Source: Anaspis maculata
Taxonomy: Eukaryota > Arthropoda > Insecta > Coleoptera > Scraptiidae
Assembly: GCA_949128115.1 (NCBI GenBank)
Contig: OX421964.1
Coordinates: 34,588,177 to 34,652,176, forward strand
DNA length: 64,000 bases
Direction: 5' to 3'
Position numbers and translations under genes: made by a program. Shown one piece after another: positions 34,384 through 45,217 of the stretch (within the stretch, counting starts at the first letter, position 1; every line of letters starts with the position of its first letter). The notes under the pieces are model-generated. The model worked only from the letters and a program-made list of their open reading frames with translations. It was not told the DNA's origin and made no database searches.

Positions 34384-35171
34384 GAAATCGTACATCCGCC
34401 CGTGCGATGTACCTATCTATTTAAACCTATTGTTAATCTTGCGTTCAAACCAAACCGCCACTGAAACCCAGAATATGTCGAAAACCAGCGAGCTCAGGAC
34501 CGATCGGCGATCGGAAAATCAATAACGCCAATAAATCAATACACCAGTAGCGGCGATATAAATTACAAAAATTAATGAATAGTTTCCTTATTGCAAATAA
34601 CACTCTCGTAAGTTAGAATTCATCGATCACATCAAATTTTTGTTTATGATGAAAGCTGTAGTACTTGAAACACGATGGAACCGGTAAGACCTACTAACAG
34701 TAAAAACGAGCGACACAACACATTTCTTCCCTTCTTTCATTCGCTGGGACAGCACTGGTAATAACCCCAAGGTCACTTGTTCGTTACTATCATGATTTCG
34801 TTACGGAGCAAATACACCCTCACTTGTGGTTCTGCTTTTAGTTCTTTGTTGTGCTCTAGGCAAGCGATAAGAAGTGTCGCACTGCAAAAAGCAAAACAGC
34901 TTTTTCAAAGGACGATTCTGGGATTTTAGCATGATAGATGACGGGAAAGATTGAGCTCACCAATAAGAATTGTTTGTGGCAATCACAAGTTACTCAGTCT
35001 CAAGAACGAGCGACTGTCTCAACTCGGACAATTCATTTGTTGCGCAGTTGATTGTGGCATTTCAAAATTGGACAATAACTGCGTCCGCTCGTTATGCTAG
35101 CTAAGCACGCCGCGCCGTGCGCGTTCATTTCCACATAAACTTTTTGTAACGAGTTCCAAACTTTTTCCAGG

Positions 35172-35642
35172 TTGCATCGCCGGCCTGCACCGTTCCTGAT
35201 CGTGCCGACGTGTCAATACGCCGCCGGAGAGATCCTCCTCTTCCTCCAAAAGCTGCAGGAAGGCGGCCTCAGCGCGTCGAGCGAGCGAGCGAGGATAATG
35301 AGGCAGCATCAGCGACGGCAGCAAAAGCAGCAGGAGCATCAGCGTGAATGCCGAGAGCATCGTCGTCCTGGCTGGTGACGTCATGCGTGTGCTTCATCCA
35401 AGAGCGCTACTTTCGAGACAGTCGAGTTCCGTTTCCGCGTTTTTCAGTGCCATGATGGTGATAGTGGTGGTGGTCCTTGTGCAGGATTCCGGCGCCGGCG
35501 CCTCCCTCCTCGTGCACAAGTACAGCACCCGCGTGGTCCGGACTAAGTACGGGCCCCTGAGGGGCGTCATGATCCACATACACCCGCCGGTCGAGGCTTT
35601 CCTCGGGGTGCCGTACGCCACCCCGCCAGTGGGCAGTCTCAG
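35172..35642 (+). CDS. First coding exon of a neuroligin-like protein (partial)
   Basis: The exon is bounded by the acceptor 'ctttttccag' and the donor GTGAAAATC after 35642. The coding part starts at the first in-frame ATG (35383) or at a second (35452), which begins MMVIVVVVLVQ, a hydrophobic signal-peptide-like segment. It ends in phase 2 after 86 codons. RVVRTKYGPLRGV followed by VEAFLGVPYATPPVGSLR is the N-terminal start of the carboxylesterase-like fold. The wording VEAFLGVPYA.PP.GSLR and the exon end after SLR match insect neuroligins, postsynaptic adhesion proteins that bind neurexin and lack esterase activity. Other cholinesterase-like adhesion proteins are possible. The catalytic region is not in view, so no active-site claim can be made. 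The 35172-35382 part is probably 5' UTR and is GC-rich. No downstream exon was recognised in the window. Confidence 0.75.
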
Positions 35643-36572
35643 GTGAAAATCAATTTATATTATAATACCAACCCGATTTCCAGCCCTAGCACATGCCTTG
35701 TATTGAATGTTTGAGACCGAATATAAACAGAGAGCAAAGGAGAAAGGTTTGGAGGACCGAACCTTCCTTGAAGTCATATTTCACAATGAGCAAGCACAGC
35801 GCGATTCATTTCCTCAACAATGGAATCTCGGTCATCCATTACACTTCCGTGAATGCAGACTTGACGTACCTAGTGGTAAACCTCGTAAATGTAGATCTAA
35901 ACTTTGATGAAGAACTGGAGAACAAACGCAATATTTAATGACTTGAGAATAACCGAGTAGCGACCTAATCTTTCATCTTGGTCTCCAAAGTTAGGTAATT
36001 TCATCCTTATGTTTCAGCAATTTGTGGCATAAACTTGTTCGTAGAAGCTCATCTTGAAAATCAGTAACTAAGCGTAAACTTTTGATAAACCTACTGAAAA
36101 CTTCAAGGAGAGGGGAAATTTGGGTAATCATATAGCTCATTCGTATCACCACAGGGTTGAACGTACTATACCAGCTTTGAAGACTTGAAATTTGGTTTTT
36201 CAACATTGAACTTGAAAATCTTGAGTACCCAATCATATTGGAGAAACTTTAGAAATCATACCTGAAGTCTTGAAAGTAATCACTCGACTACCTGAAAAAA
36301 AAAATTGATACCAAATGTACCTACTTACCATATTTGACGTAGATTCACCACCTAAAGGCTCATGGACACGATCCAAGTTTCGTCACAGGCTCTGCCATAG
36401 AAGCGGAGAAATAACGTTAATTATCCACAACCACTGCGCTAAGGGACTCATTACTGATTTTTGAAAAGTTGGGAAAATATGCATGATCTTGGCTTTCGCT
36501 TTCCGCCTACAGATAGTAGTAGTTTGGAACACCACTTCCGGCACTAATAAACCGGCTTTATTTTCAAATAAT
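35643..36572. other. Start of the presumed neuroligin-like intron
   Basis: This follows the GTGAAA donor. No further exon encoding the expected continuation (F..P....W.G...A) was found. Short frames at 35693-35938 show no relation to the esterase fold. Confidence 0.4.
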
Positions 36573-36776
36573 CCCGGCGGTAGCTCGGTGGGCTCCGTCT
36601 CTGGCTTCTAACCCAGAGGTCCGGGGTTCAAATCCCGCAAGAGCAGGTGAATTTTCTCAATGCGCTCTCAAGTACTTTGTCGTGTACTATCCGAGCGGTC
36701 ACGTCAAGAAAAAAAAAAGTGAAACGGAAAAAGTCACCGCAAGGGCGCTAATGAGCTAGTACTCGAAAAAAAAAAA
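36573..36776 (+). mobile_element. tRNA-derived SINE with poly(A) tail
   Basis: The head has RNA polymerase III boxes: A box TAGCTCGGTGG (36581-36591) and B box GGTTCAAATCC (36625-36635). The anticodon-arm region 'ggcttctaaccc' resembles tRNA-Arg(TCT), but the T stem and anticodon stem do not pair fully, so it is not a functional tRNA. A unique body of about 130 bp with an internal A-run ends in A12 at 36765-36776. A head, body and poly(A) tail are the standard SINE layout. Confidence 0.7.
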
Positions 36777-36832
36777 CCTGCCGTCATCAATAAGTTGACT
36801 TAACGATATGTAACGAACGATATCATGACATT

Positions 36833-37058
36833 ATGGCGGCTTTACAGAATTTCCTATGTCGCCGGCGACAGTGTTGCTGGCCAATAAGATTCGATCTTGC
36901 TATATTCCCCCACCTCCCTCCATAATCATTCTCGCGACACGAGTTTCTGTTGTCGCGTCGTGTCGTTCTAATTATTCAAATACACGATGTCGCTAGATTT
37001 TGACGAATGAGTGGGGAACTGTCGCTGGCGACAAACGGAAGTTCTGTAAAGCCACCAT
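36833..37058. mobile_element. 226-bp MITE with ATGGCGGCTTTACAGAA ends
   Basis: The left end ATGGCGGCTTTACAGAA is mirrored by TTCTGTAAAGCCACCAT at right. A second inner pair, 'tgtcgccggcgaca' against 'tgtcgctggcgaca', lies next to the ends. The interior has 'gtcgcg' repeats. No TSD is certain. Confidence 0.7.
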
Positions 37059-40000
37059 TCGATTGTGTTGGAACGATAACGTCACTATTGAACTGCCTGT
37101 TCTCGTCACATCTTGTTCAACCTTTGAAAAATATCACCACATGATACCACCTGGGGTAGACATCTGCTTCTGTCTATTATGGTGAAGTGAAGTTTTCAAG
37201 TTCGATTATGACCATGATAATCGAAGGCCCATTGATTATATGGCCCATATTTTTGTCACTTCTAGCTCAACTATGCCCCTAAAGACGCGTCTCCAACGTT
37301 TGTCTATTCACTAAAGCTTCCAACCTCGCTCTCAACGCTTCTCTAAATATTGCTCTCAAGACTCTTAAGAGCGATGTTTGAACGGCGTAAGGAAATCTGT
37401 CTAGACACTTCTTGAAAGCTGCTTTCAAACTAAAGAGAGCATATGAATATGGGCCTTAGAATTCTTGTGGCATCACATTACTTTCCGGCGAGTATCCACA
37501 AACGTAGGTGCAAAGCGCCCTTCCGGCAGAAAGGTCAAAAGCTTGAAAAGAGGCTGCAGGACCTCAACCTCATCGTAACTTATTCAACACTAGGACATCA
37601 GGTTGAATTTACACAGAAAAAATTGCTGTACGAAACGTTTCGATCACAGTGGTATCTACTATACAAATTGTTTGTTATCCACTACTGAGACAAAAATGAC
37701 GTAGTGCTGTGCAGATCCATTTTGCTCTATAAGAAGCAAGAAACAGATTCCTTCCGGAGCTGTCCCGGAATACACTCATAGATCTGTCAAAGAAATACCT
37801 GGTCGCAACTCCACTATTCAAATTATAGTTCCTGGAAGCTTGGCACTTTGCTCAAGCATCGTTCTCTCTGCTTCGACATGTGACAATACCAACCAGTTCC
37901 ACAAAAGCTTTATGAGCGGATTGATCGGATCAACTTCAAGCGTCTCATAAATAGCTACTATGGAACAGCCAATAACATGGTCAGTTGCTTAGCTACCACG
38001 AGTTGTTTGAAGTTGTTCCGTTCAATAAACTTTCGTGGAACAACATCTGGCTACATCGTAACATCGTAGCTATACATCTCACAACTACTTCGCTAACAGG
38101 CACACATGGGAAGAATACGCCAAAGAAACCCCTGCGTATTGCCTGGTTATGTCGCGGCTACATCAATTTGACAGAATAATTTGAAAAATGGATATGATCA
38201 GGCAGTCAGAGCGCTTCCTACCACTGGCAATCTTGAAGTCAACTTCCAATGGTGATAAAATCAACTCAAGATAGAAAGGTGATTGTCAAGAAATTTCAAG
38301 AATATCTGTTATTTATTATCTTGTTTCGACTTTTTGTCAACTTGCTCAGAATCTATTTATTTATTTATTGTATTTTCCGTGTCCGGAGTCACCAGGTTCG
38401 TACAAAAATACAAACAATTACAAAAACAAAAGTATAGGTAATAACAGGTGAAGGAATTGTAAATCAATGTAGATATTTTAAATATGTTGCCAATATTCTG
38501 CTCAGTATCAATTAAGCCGAGCCGATTCAATCTGAGCTGTTTCACCTTTTTCGATCTTTGGCTGTGATCGTCATCACCTCCCCCCCTTACTTGGTGGACA
38601 TCTTACCTACGTTTTACTTGTCGTTTCACTCAGGATTTACCTTAGACGAGAACGAAACCTTGGGGATGAGGATTGAATTGAAAAGTTGAACAGAAACACG
38701 AATTGACAGCAAACAAAATGAATTTATATTTAAATCATCAGCAAAATTCAAATAAATCAGGTTCTTTTCATAAAACACATTACAATGAGTAGTAACACAA
38801 ATGACAGAGTATTAAAAAGACAACCCATAGATAAAACATCAAACACAAACACGAATCAAACAAGCAACGTCTCAAAAGTATGGAAAACAAGTGGAACAAC
38901 AACAATAACGAATAGATAAATAACACCCAACAAGAAATCATGAAACATGTTGAACTGTCAGTATAATAAGCAAATGAAAAGTTAAAAAGAAAAAAATGAC
39001 GTATTCGCTAACAGGCACACTCATGGACAGAACACGCCAAAGAAACCCTTGCGTATTGCCTGGCTTTGCGCAGAAATAATATGTTCCAAAAGTATCTCAA
39101 CAAAACGTGTGAACATGGATCATCAAGCCAGTGTAAATTGGTAATCACCTCTCCCCCCCTTCTCGCGTATTTACAAGCAAAGCGCACCCTCCTCCCAAAA
39201 CCAAAAGCACACACTTCACTTCGCTCAAAACAAAAGACAAGTTAGTAGACACATGCGAATCAATCGAGGCTCTGGGTTCCCACAGAGTATTTGGCGTGTA
39301 AAAGCCAGAGGATACTGAAAAGAATTTACCCCGCATCACTGACATAGTCTTCTTGAGAGCTGCTACCAATCTATTTAACAACCTGAAACTGCTTCTCCCC
39401 AGTTTTCCCGTCCTTCCTGAATCCCGCCTCTACAGGACTTGGACATATCCCTGAATTCCGTCGTCACAGGACTCAGTCAAATCCCAAAACAAACCACCTT
39501 TACACGACTTCAGGGGCATCGAAAATAATGAAATGTTGAAGGGCTGGCCCACATCAAAATTCAACAAAACCCTTACAGACTTTGCTTGCAGCTTGCATGA
39601 TTTAAAAAACCAATAAACACTCAAGACAACGCAGGTGCAAACATGAATGAAATGGTGCATGAGACATTTTTGTACACAGTCTCAAACATAATTAGTCAAC
39701 AAAATACTAGCATGAATTTCACTAAGTTTGCAAAATCCGTAAGACAATGAACAATGGATGAAAAATATTCATATAATCAATCGGATAATAAGTTAAGCCC
39801 GGACTTGTAACATAAAACAATTCCCGTATATGATACCACCACAGCTTGCCATTTAAAATTCGAATTTTGTTGGTGTCTCTGATTTTTGATGTTTAATGTC
39901 ATCCTGATATAAGGGAGGTTACGTTCAAATTTGTGTCCGTATGACATGAAACCTTCACTTGAACTACGCTGTGTCGTCAAATTGTCATTCTGGGGATGCG

Positions 40001-40251
40001 TCGCCGGCATGTCTCAGGTTTACTCACTGACCTCAGCCGCTTTCTTACGGCCAGGATCACAGGTCATGAGCCTGGAACAGAGAATGGATTTAGATTAACA
40101 TACCTAGTTCTTACAGAGTGCGACGAGCTCAGGTCGCGGGATCACTTGTGACGACATCACACCCCGCCGCTAGACCTGTGTCCTGGGTCATTTTTTTAAC
40201 TGTATATTCTTTATATTGCAGCTCTCAACACTTCTCACTACCGAAATAACT
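37059..40251. other. Unassigned interval with a short duplicated block
   Basis: A block of about 63 bp at 38090-38152 recurs at 39007-39070 in the same orientation ('cgctaacaggcacac', 'acgccaaagaaaccc', 'tgcgtattgcctgg'). In one frame the first copy reads FANRHTWEEYAKETPAYCL, protein-like but not recognised; the second copy is shifted by two bases. 37440-38180 could be a decayed transposon gene. The A-rich 38690-39000 has no coding signal. Confidence 0.35.
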
Positions 40252-40254
40252 TAC

Positions 40255-41739
40255 TAGTGGGGTTGATAGCCATTCCCATACGGCATTTAATGATACAGAA
40301 AATTTCTTTTGCATGAGTGTTCTACAAGGTCTAACGAACGATATTAGAAGGGGAAGCACAAAAGCTTCCCCTTAGGGGGGCCGCAGGGGGCCCTGTCAAG
40401 TTGACGGTCCAAGAACTCCTACCAAACCATCTTTCAATTTCGTTGTTTCACTCAAATGGGGATGATTTGACTCCATTGTGAATCTTGATGGCATTGGTCG
40501 CCATGTCTCTCTCATCCTTCATACTTGAAAAAATAATTTCTTCGGGAGGTCAGAGAAATCACTTTTTATTTTTTTATACTTACAAGAGGATGCGAAGTTG
40601 GCAGTTTTGTGTCTCAACCTGTTATGTGGCATTTCCAAAATCTTATTATGAAGTAAATTTTTCAAATTCTCAATTTCGGGTTGATTGGTAGGCTAAGAAG
40701 TAGGTATTTTTTAACATCCAGTCCACACGTACTTTTTTCAGTGTTCAACTGGAGATTATTCAAATCATCATCAGGGGTGGATATACTGAACTATTTTCTA
40801 AACGTTATGTTAAGAAAACCAATTCTAAACCGCGCATAGAGAGTATTATTTACTCAAATTATTTTTCTTTCGGTCGGTCGAATTGCGATGCCTACTACGC
40901 CCGTCAGGGAGAACGCTGAGCATCGCCAGACTAAAACTGGTATGAAAACAGCATAAACGAATTCAAAACTGCCTGAAACACCCATAATGTGGTTCGGCAT
41001 TCAATTCTGAGTCAGCACTCAGTGTTTTAGTCAGTTTTGAATTTGTTTAGGCTAATTTCATACTAGTTTAGTCTAGCGATGCTCAGCGTTCTCCCTGACG
41101 GGTGTAGTAGGCATCGCAATTCGACCGACCGAAAGAAAAATAATTTGTGTACTCTCTATGCGCGGTTTAGAATTGATTTTCTTGACATAACGTTTAGAAA
41201 ATAGTTCAGTATATCCACCCCTGATGATGAAATGAATAATCTCCAGTTGGACACTGAAAAAAGTACGTGTGGACTGGATGTTAAAAAATACCTACTTCTT
41301 AGCCTACCAATCAACCCGAAATTGAGAATTTGAAAAATTGACTTCATAATAGGATTTTGGAAATGCCACATAACAGGTTGAGACACAAAACTGCCAACTT
41401 CGCATCCTCTTGTGAGTATAAAAAAATAAAAAGTGATTTCTCTGACCTCCCGAAGAAATTATTTTTTCAAGCATGAAGGATGAAAGAGACATGGCGACCA
41501 ATGCCATCGAGATTCACAATGGAGTCACACCATCCCCATTTGAGTGAAACAACGAAATTGAAAGATGGTTTGGTAGGAGTTCTTGGACCGTCAACTTGAC
41601 AGGCCCCCCTAAGGGGAAGCTTTTGTGCTTCCCCTTCTAATATCGTTCGATAGACATTGTAGAACACTCATGCAAAAGGAATTTTCTGTATCATTAAATG
41701 CCGTATAGTACCGTTTTTTAATGTGTACCGACCCCACTA
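40255..41739. mobile_element. TAG/CTA foldback element, near-perfect palindrome, TSD TAC
   Basis: Termini are TAGTGGGGTTGATA and the complement of TAGTGGGGTCGGTA. Duplications TAC lie at 40252-40254 and 41740-41742. The two arms, each about 730 bp, are almost identical over long stretches: 'agaaggggaagc', 'caagttgacggtcc', 'aacctgttatgtggcatttc' and 'cggtcggtcgaattgcgatg' recur inverted. A short spacer of about 100 bp is centred near 41000. No transposase is present. High arm identity implies recent origin or arm homogenisation. Confidence 0.85.
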
Positions 41740-42192
41740 TACCTAACGGCCGTCATCCCAATGCTGAGAATGAGAATAATGTGTCAGTGACAAAATCTGA
41801 CCTAACAATTAAATTAATACGGCAATCCCTCAGAGCAAACATCATTTCGACAAATTTGATTAATATCATCTTGACTTTTCCAATCTCTCAACTTATATCA
41901 GATTATCCAACTCGAAGAAAAATTATTATAGGCCACTGTGGTTTCTAAGGCTCGGAATGGATAATACGCACTTAAGCTCGGACTTGAAACAACGAAATCC
42001 CATACGCGCTACGCGCTATTTTTAGAATCTCCAATTTTTCGCGCGAGGCACCAATATTGTCACCATCCGCGATACTACGCCAAGTAGGTACCTAACTTGC
42101 AATTGAACCCTCTGGAACCCTCTGGAAAACCATCACAGCCGTTTGCCATTACAGCCTTATTGCAATCATAAAATAAGTACAGCAAATGATAC

Positions 42193-43362
42193 TAGTCCGG
42201 ATGTTGAGCGCCAAATACCACCGCCACCTTGCATTTGATGATTCCGCGATGCCACTTGGTACAACTGTTATATGTACCCATATCTTCATTTTAAGAGGTG
42301 GAGCCAAGATTGTGGTCCGTGCAGACGCCGTATATAGGGTGATCAAAAATACAAAAACTCCATCTCATGAACTAAAAAAGTTGGAGTAATGAAAATCAGC
42401 TCGTAGGTCCACAATTCAATGCTTATCAAGTTGAAACAAAGCGCGTCTGAATATCTTCAGCGGTTTTAGAGATATTTTAAATCAAGAGGTCGGTTCTATG
42501 GAAATGGACATTTTCCAATAAATCAGTGATTTTTCAAGATATTTGGATGAAATTTTTCATTTCCACAAAGAATGACCTTGGGGATGTCACATTTTTTCAT
42601 AATATATTCATTATATTTCAGAAATGACTGAGGAAGAATCGGAAAGGTTCCAAAATTCATCTCGAACAAGATATTGGATGGTTTTGAAACCCCCATATTC
42701 ATCTGTACAATAGACATTTCGGTCGTAGTAAGCGCCAAAGTGCTGTAAAACTCGTAAAAATGGATTTAACATTCCCTTATGGAGTGATCAATTAAAAGTG
42801 TTACCCACTGAGAACGCTTAATTTTTGCATTTAGATTATTGACTATGACCATTACTACTAGTTCCAACTGATTTCCCACTTAATCCATACTGAGCGAATT
42901 CAAAATGGCGGGAAAAAAACCAGTTGACTGACATATTTTTGAAAATAGTAGGCGGTAGGGGGACGGGACGGTTGCACACCTCACATTTTATCCATGAGGT
43001 CATCCTTTGTGGAAATAAAAAACTCCATCCGAATACCTTGAAAGATCACTGATTTATTGCAAAATGTCCATTTCCATTAAACCGACCACTAAATTCAAAA
43101 TATTCTAGAAACGGCCAAAGATATTCAGACGCGGTTTGATTTAGCTTGATGAGTAATCTACATGCTGATTTTCATGGCTCCAACTTGTTTGATTCATGAA
43201 TTGGAGTTTTTACATTCTTGATCACCCTGTATACGGCGTCTGCACGGACCGCCATCTTGGCTCCACCTCTTGGAATTAAGGTATGGGTACATATAACATT
43301 CGTACCAAGTGGCATCGCGGAATCATTCCGTGCAAGGTTGCTGGCGCTTACCATCCGGACTA
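42193..43362. mobile_element. TAG/CTA foldback element, TSD TAC
   Basis: Termini are TAGTCCGGATGTTGAGCGCC and the complement of TAGTCCGGATGGTAAGCGCC. TAC lies on both sides (42190-42192 and 43363-43365). Arms of about 500 bp share 'gatgccacttggta', 'tggagccaagat', 'gtccgtgcagacgccgtata' and 'agggtgatca', with centre near 42780. It is closely related to the interrupted element that begins at 50998 and ends at 57180. No coding capacity. Confidence 0.85.
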
Positions 43363-43665
43363 TACACGGAAGCCTCCCATTACCGATTAAACCCACTTTG
43401 AACCGTCAGTTCCTTTCTTCTTAATTCCCGGAAACAAAAAAATTGACGCCCGGCGCAAGTTTAAAATCATCGTTCGGCCTTATGTGCGTGAAAACAATTG
43501 AATTACCCGAAAAATAATACAGTCAAACCCAAAGCGAGTTGGAAAGTGATGTTGGCGGATAAATAAGAAAATTACTCACCTCTGGCATCAAATCTCGGAG
43601 GACGTCGTTGGAATCATCTAGCTTCGACTAAGCACAGCTCACAGCACAAGAATCCCGTCTCCAAG

Positions 43666-44880
43666 TAGTCCTAGCGGTACACGTAAAAATGGCTCTAATT
43701 GTGACAAAAGTGTGAAATTTGGTGTGTGGACTCCTTAAAGCATTCAAAATGTTTTTAGAAGGGGAGCCAAGAAAAATTTTGATTTTGATTTTTTAATTTT
43801 TTGTGACGTCATTTTTTTTATTTTTTTTTTCATTTTTGCAACTATCCAAGATTTTTCATTTTTGCTTTTGTATTATGGTGAGTAACTGCTTAATCCAAGA
43901 AACGGAAGAGAAAATTTGCGAAAAAAATTAACTCAACTGAAATGATGGCGTTTTTTGTAAAAATCAATTTTTTCCATTTTTTTCAAAAAATACTGTGAAT
44001 ATGTGAAAAATTAAAAAAGGCAATTATTCCTCAAAACAAGCCCTATCAGAAGATATGAAAGTGTTTCTCAAAATTCCAAGCCGTTTTCGAGATATTTGGA
44101 AATATGTTATTTCTTGCGACTGTTGTATTCATCAGCGGAAAAATTGTGTGCTTTTTAAATGAAGTGTCATGCTAAGTGATCTTGGATGATCATCATAATG
44201 CCAAAATGTCATGTATTTTTCAAATAATCGAGTGGTGTAGAAAGTATGGTGAGAGGGTAGAAACGATTTGAATTTTTATGATCTACGCCACTGGAAAAAT
44301 TACAATTTACAATGAACTTCTGAGAAATCTTCGGTCTGATCATTCTGAAGTATATTTTCAAGAAAAAAGAACCCTGTTATATGTTTGATGAAATAGGAGC
44401 TAATACGAAGAAACAGTCGCAAGAAATAACATATTCCCAAATATCTCGAAAACGGCTTGGAATTTTGAGAAACACTTCCATAACTTCTGAGAGGGCTTGT
44501 TTTGAGGGATAATTTCCTCTTTTAATTTTTCACATATTCACAGTATTTTTTGAAAAAAATGGAAAAAATTGATTTTTACAAAAAACGCTATCATTTCAGT
44601 TCAGTTAATTTTTTTCGCAAATTTTCTCTTCGGTTTCTTGGATTAAGCAGTTACTCACCATAATACGAAAGCAAAAGTAAAAAATCTTGAATAGTTGCAA
44701 AAATGAAAAAAAAAATAAAAAAAATGACGTCACAAAAAATTAAAAAATCAAAATCAAAATTTTTCTTGGCTCCCCTTCTAAAAACCTTTTAAATGCTTTG
44801 AGGAGTCCACACACCAAATTTCACACTTTTGTCACAATTAGAGCCATTTTTATGAAATTTTACTTATACCGCTAGGACTA
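43666..44880. mobile_element. 1.2-kb foldback with TAGTCCTAGCGGTA ends, no TSD seen
   Basis: Terminal TAGTCCTAGCGGTA and its complement are followed by mirrored arms of about 450 bp: 'tggctctaattgtgacaaaa', 'ggagtccacaca', 'aaatttttcttggctcccct', 'aatgacgtcac' and 'ctcgaaaacggcttgg'. The spacer of about 290 bp around 44270 is unrelated. It ends TAG...CTA like its neighbours, but the flanking triplets AAG and GCG differ, so any target duplication is lost or the true ends lie elsewhere. Confidence 0.75.
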
Positions 44881-45217
44881 GCGTGACCCTAAATTTCCGT
44901 CGCGTTCACACACAGTTCCTAAGATAGACTCGAGGATAGACTAGTCTTTCTCGCGAGGAATTATTAGATTAAGTTTTAAAAATTTGCTAAAAAGTGCGTT
45001 CCACCCACGAATCGTATATTCAATATTTTTAGAATATTGGCGAAAAAAAAAAAAGAATCGATGTGGCCTTCTCATGAACGAAATTCAAATTTAATCTGAT
45101 TAGAACTTGCCATGCCACTCATCAAATTTCAACTTCATCGGGTCAACGCCGGTTTCACAGTTATCGCAAAAGATTACAGACAAATCACATAGTCACACAG
45201 ACCAGTAGACCACTCTA

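Larger units (their letters stand above)
32331..35171. other. Interval upstream of the neuroligin-like exon, with two MITEs
   Basis: No coding exon recognised. It contains an inverted-repeat element at 33018-33472 and a hairpin at 34260-34383, both listed separately. The last part (34700-35170) is the presumed intron or 5' region before the exon at 35172 and ends in a good acceptor, 'actttttccag'. Confidence 0.4.

Noticed and set aside
36581..36650. Functional tRNA-Arg gene
   Set aside because: A and B boxes are good, but the anticodon and T stems do not pair and a SINE body with poly(A) follows.
40485..41507. Paired identical open frames on opposite strands
   Set aside because: They are the same sequence in the two arms of the palindrome at 40255-41739 and show no protein motif.
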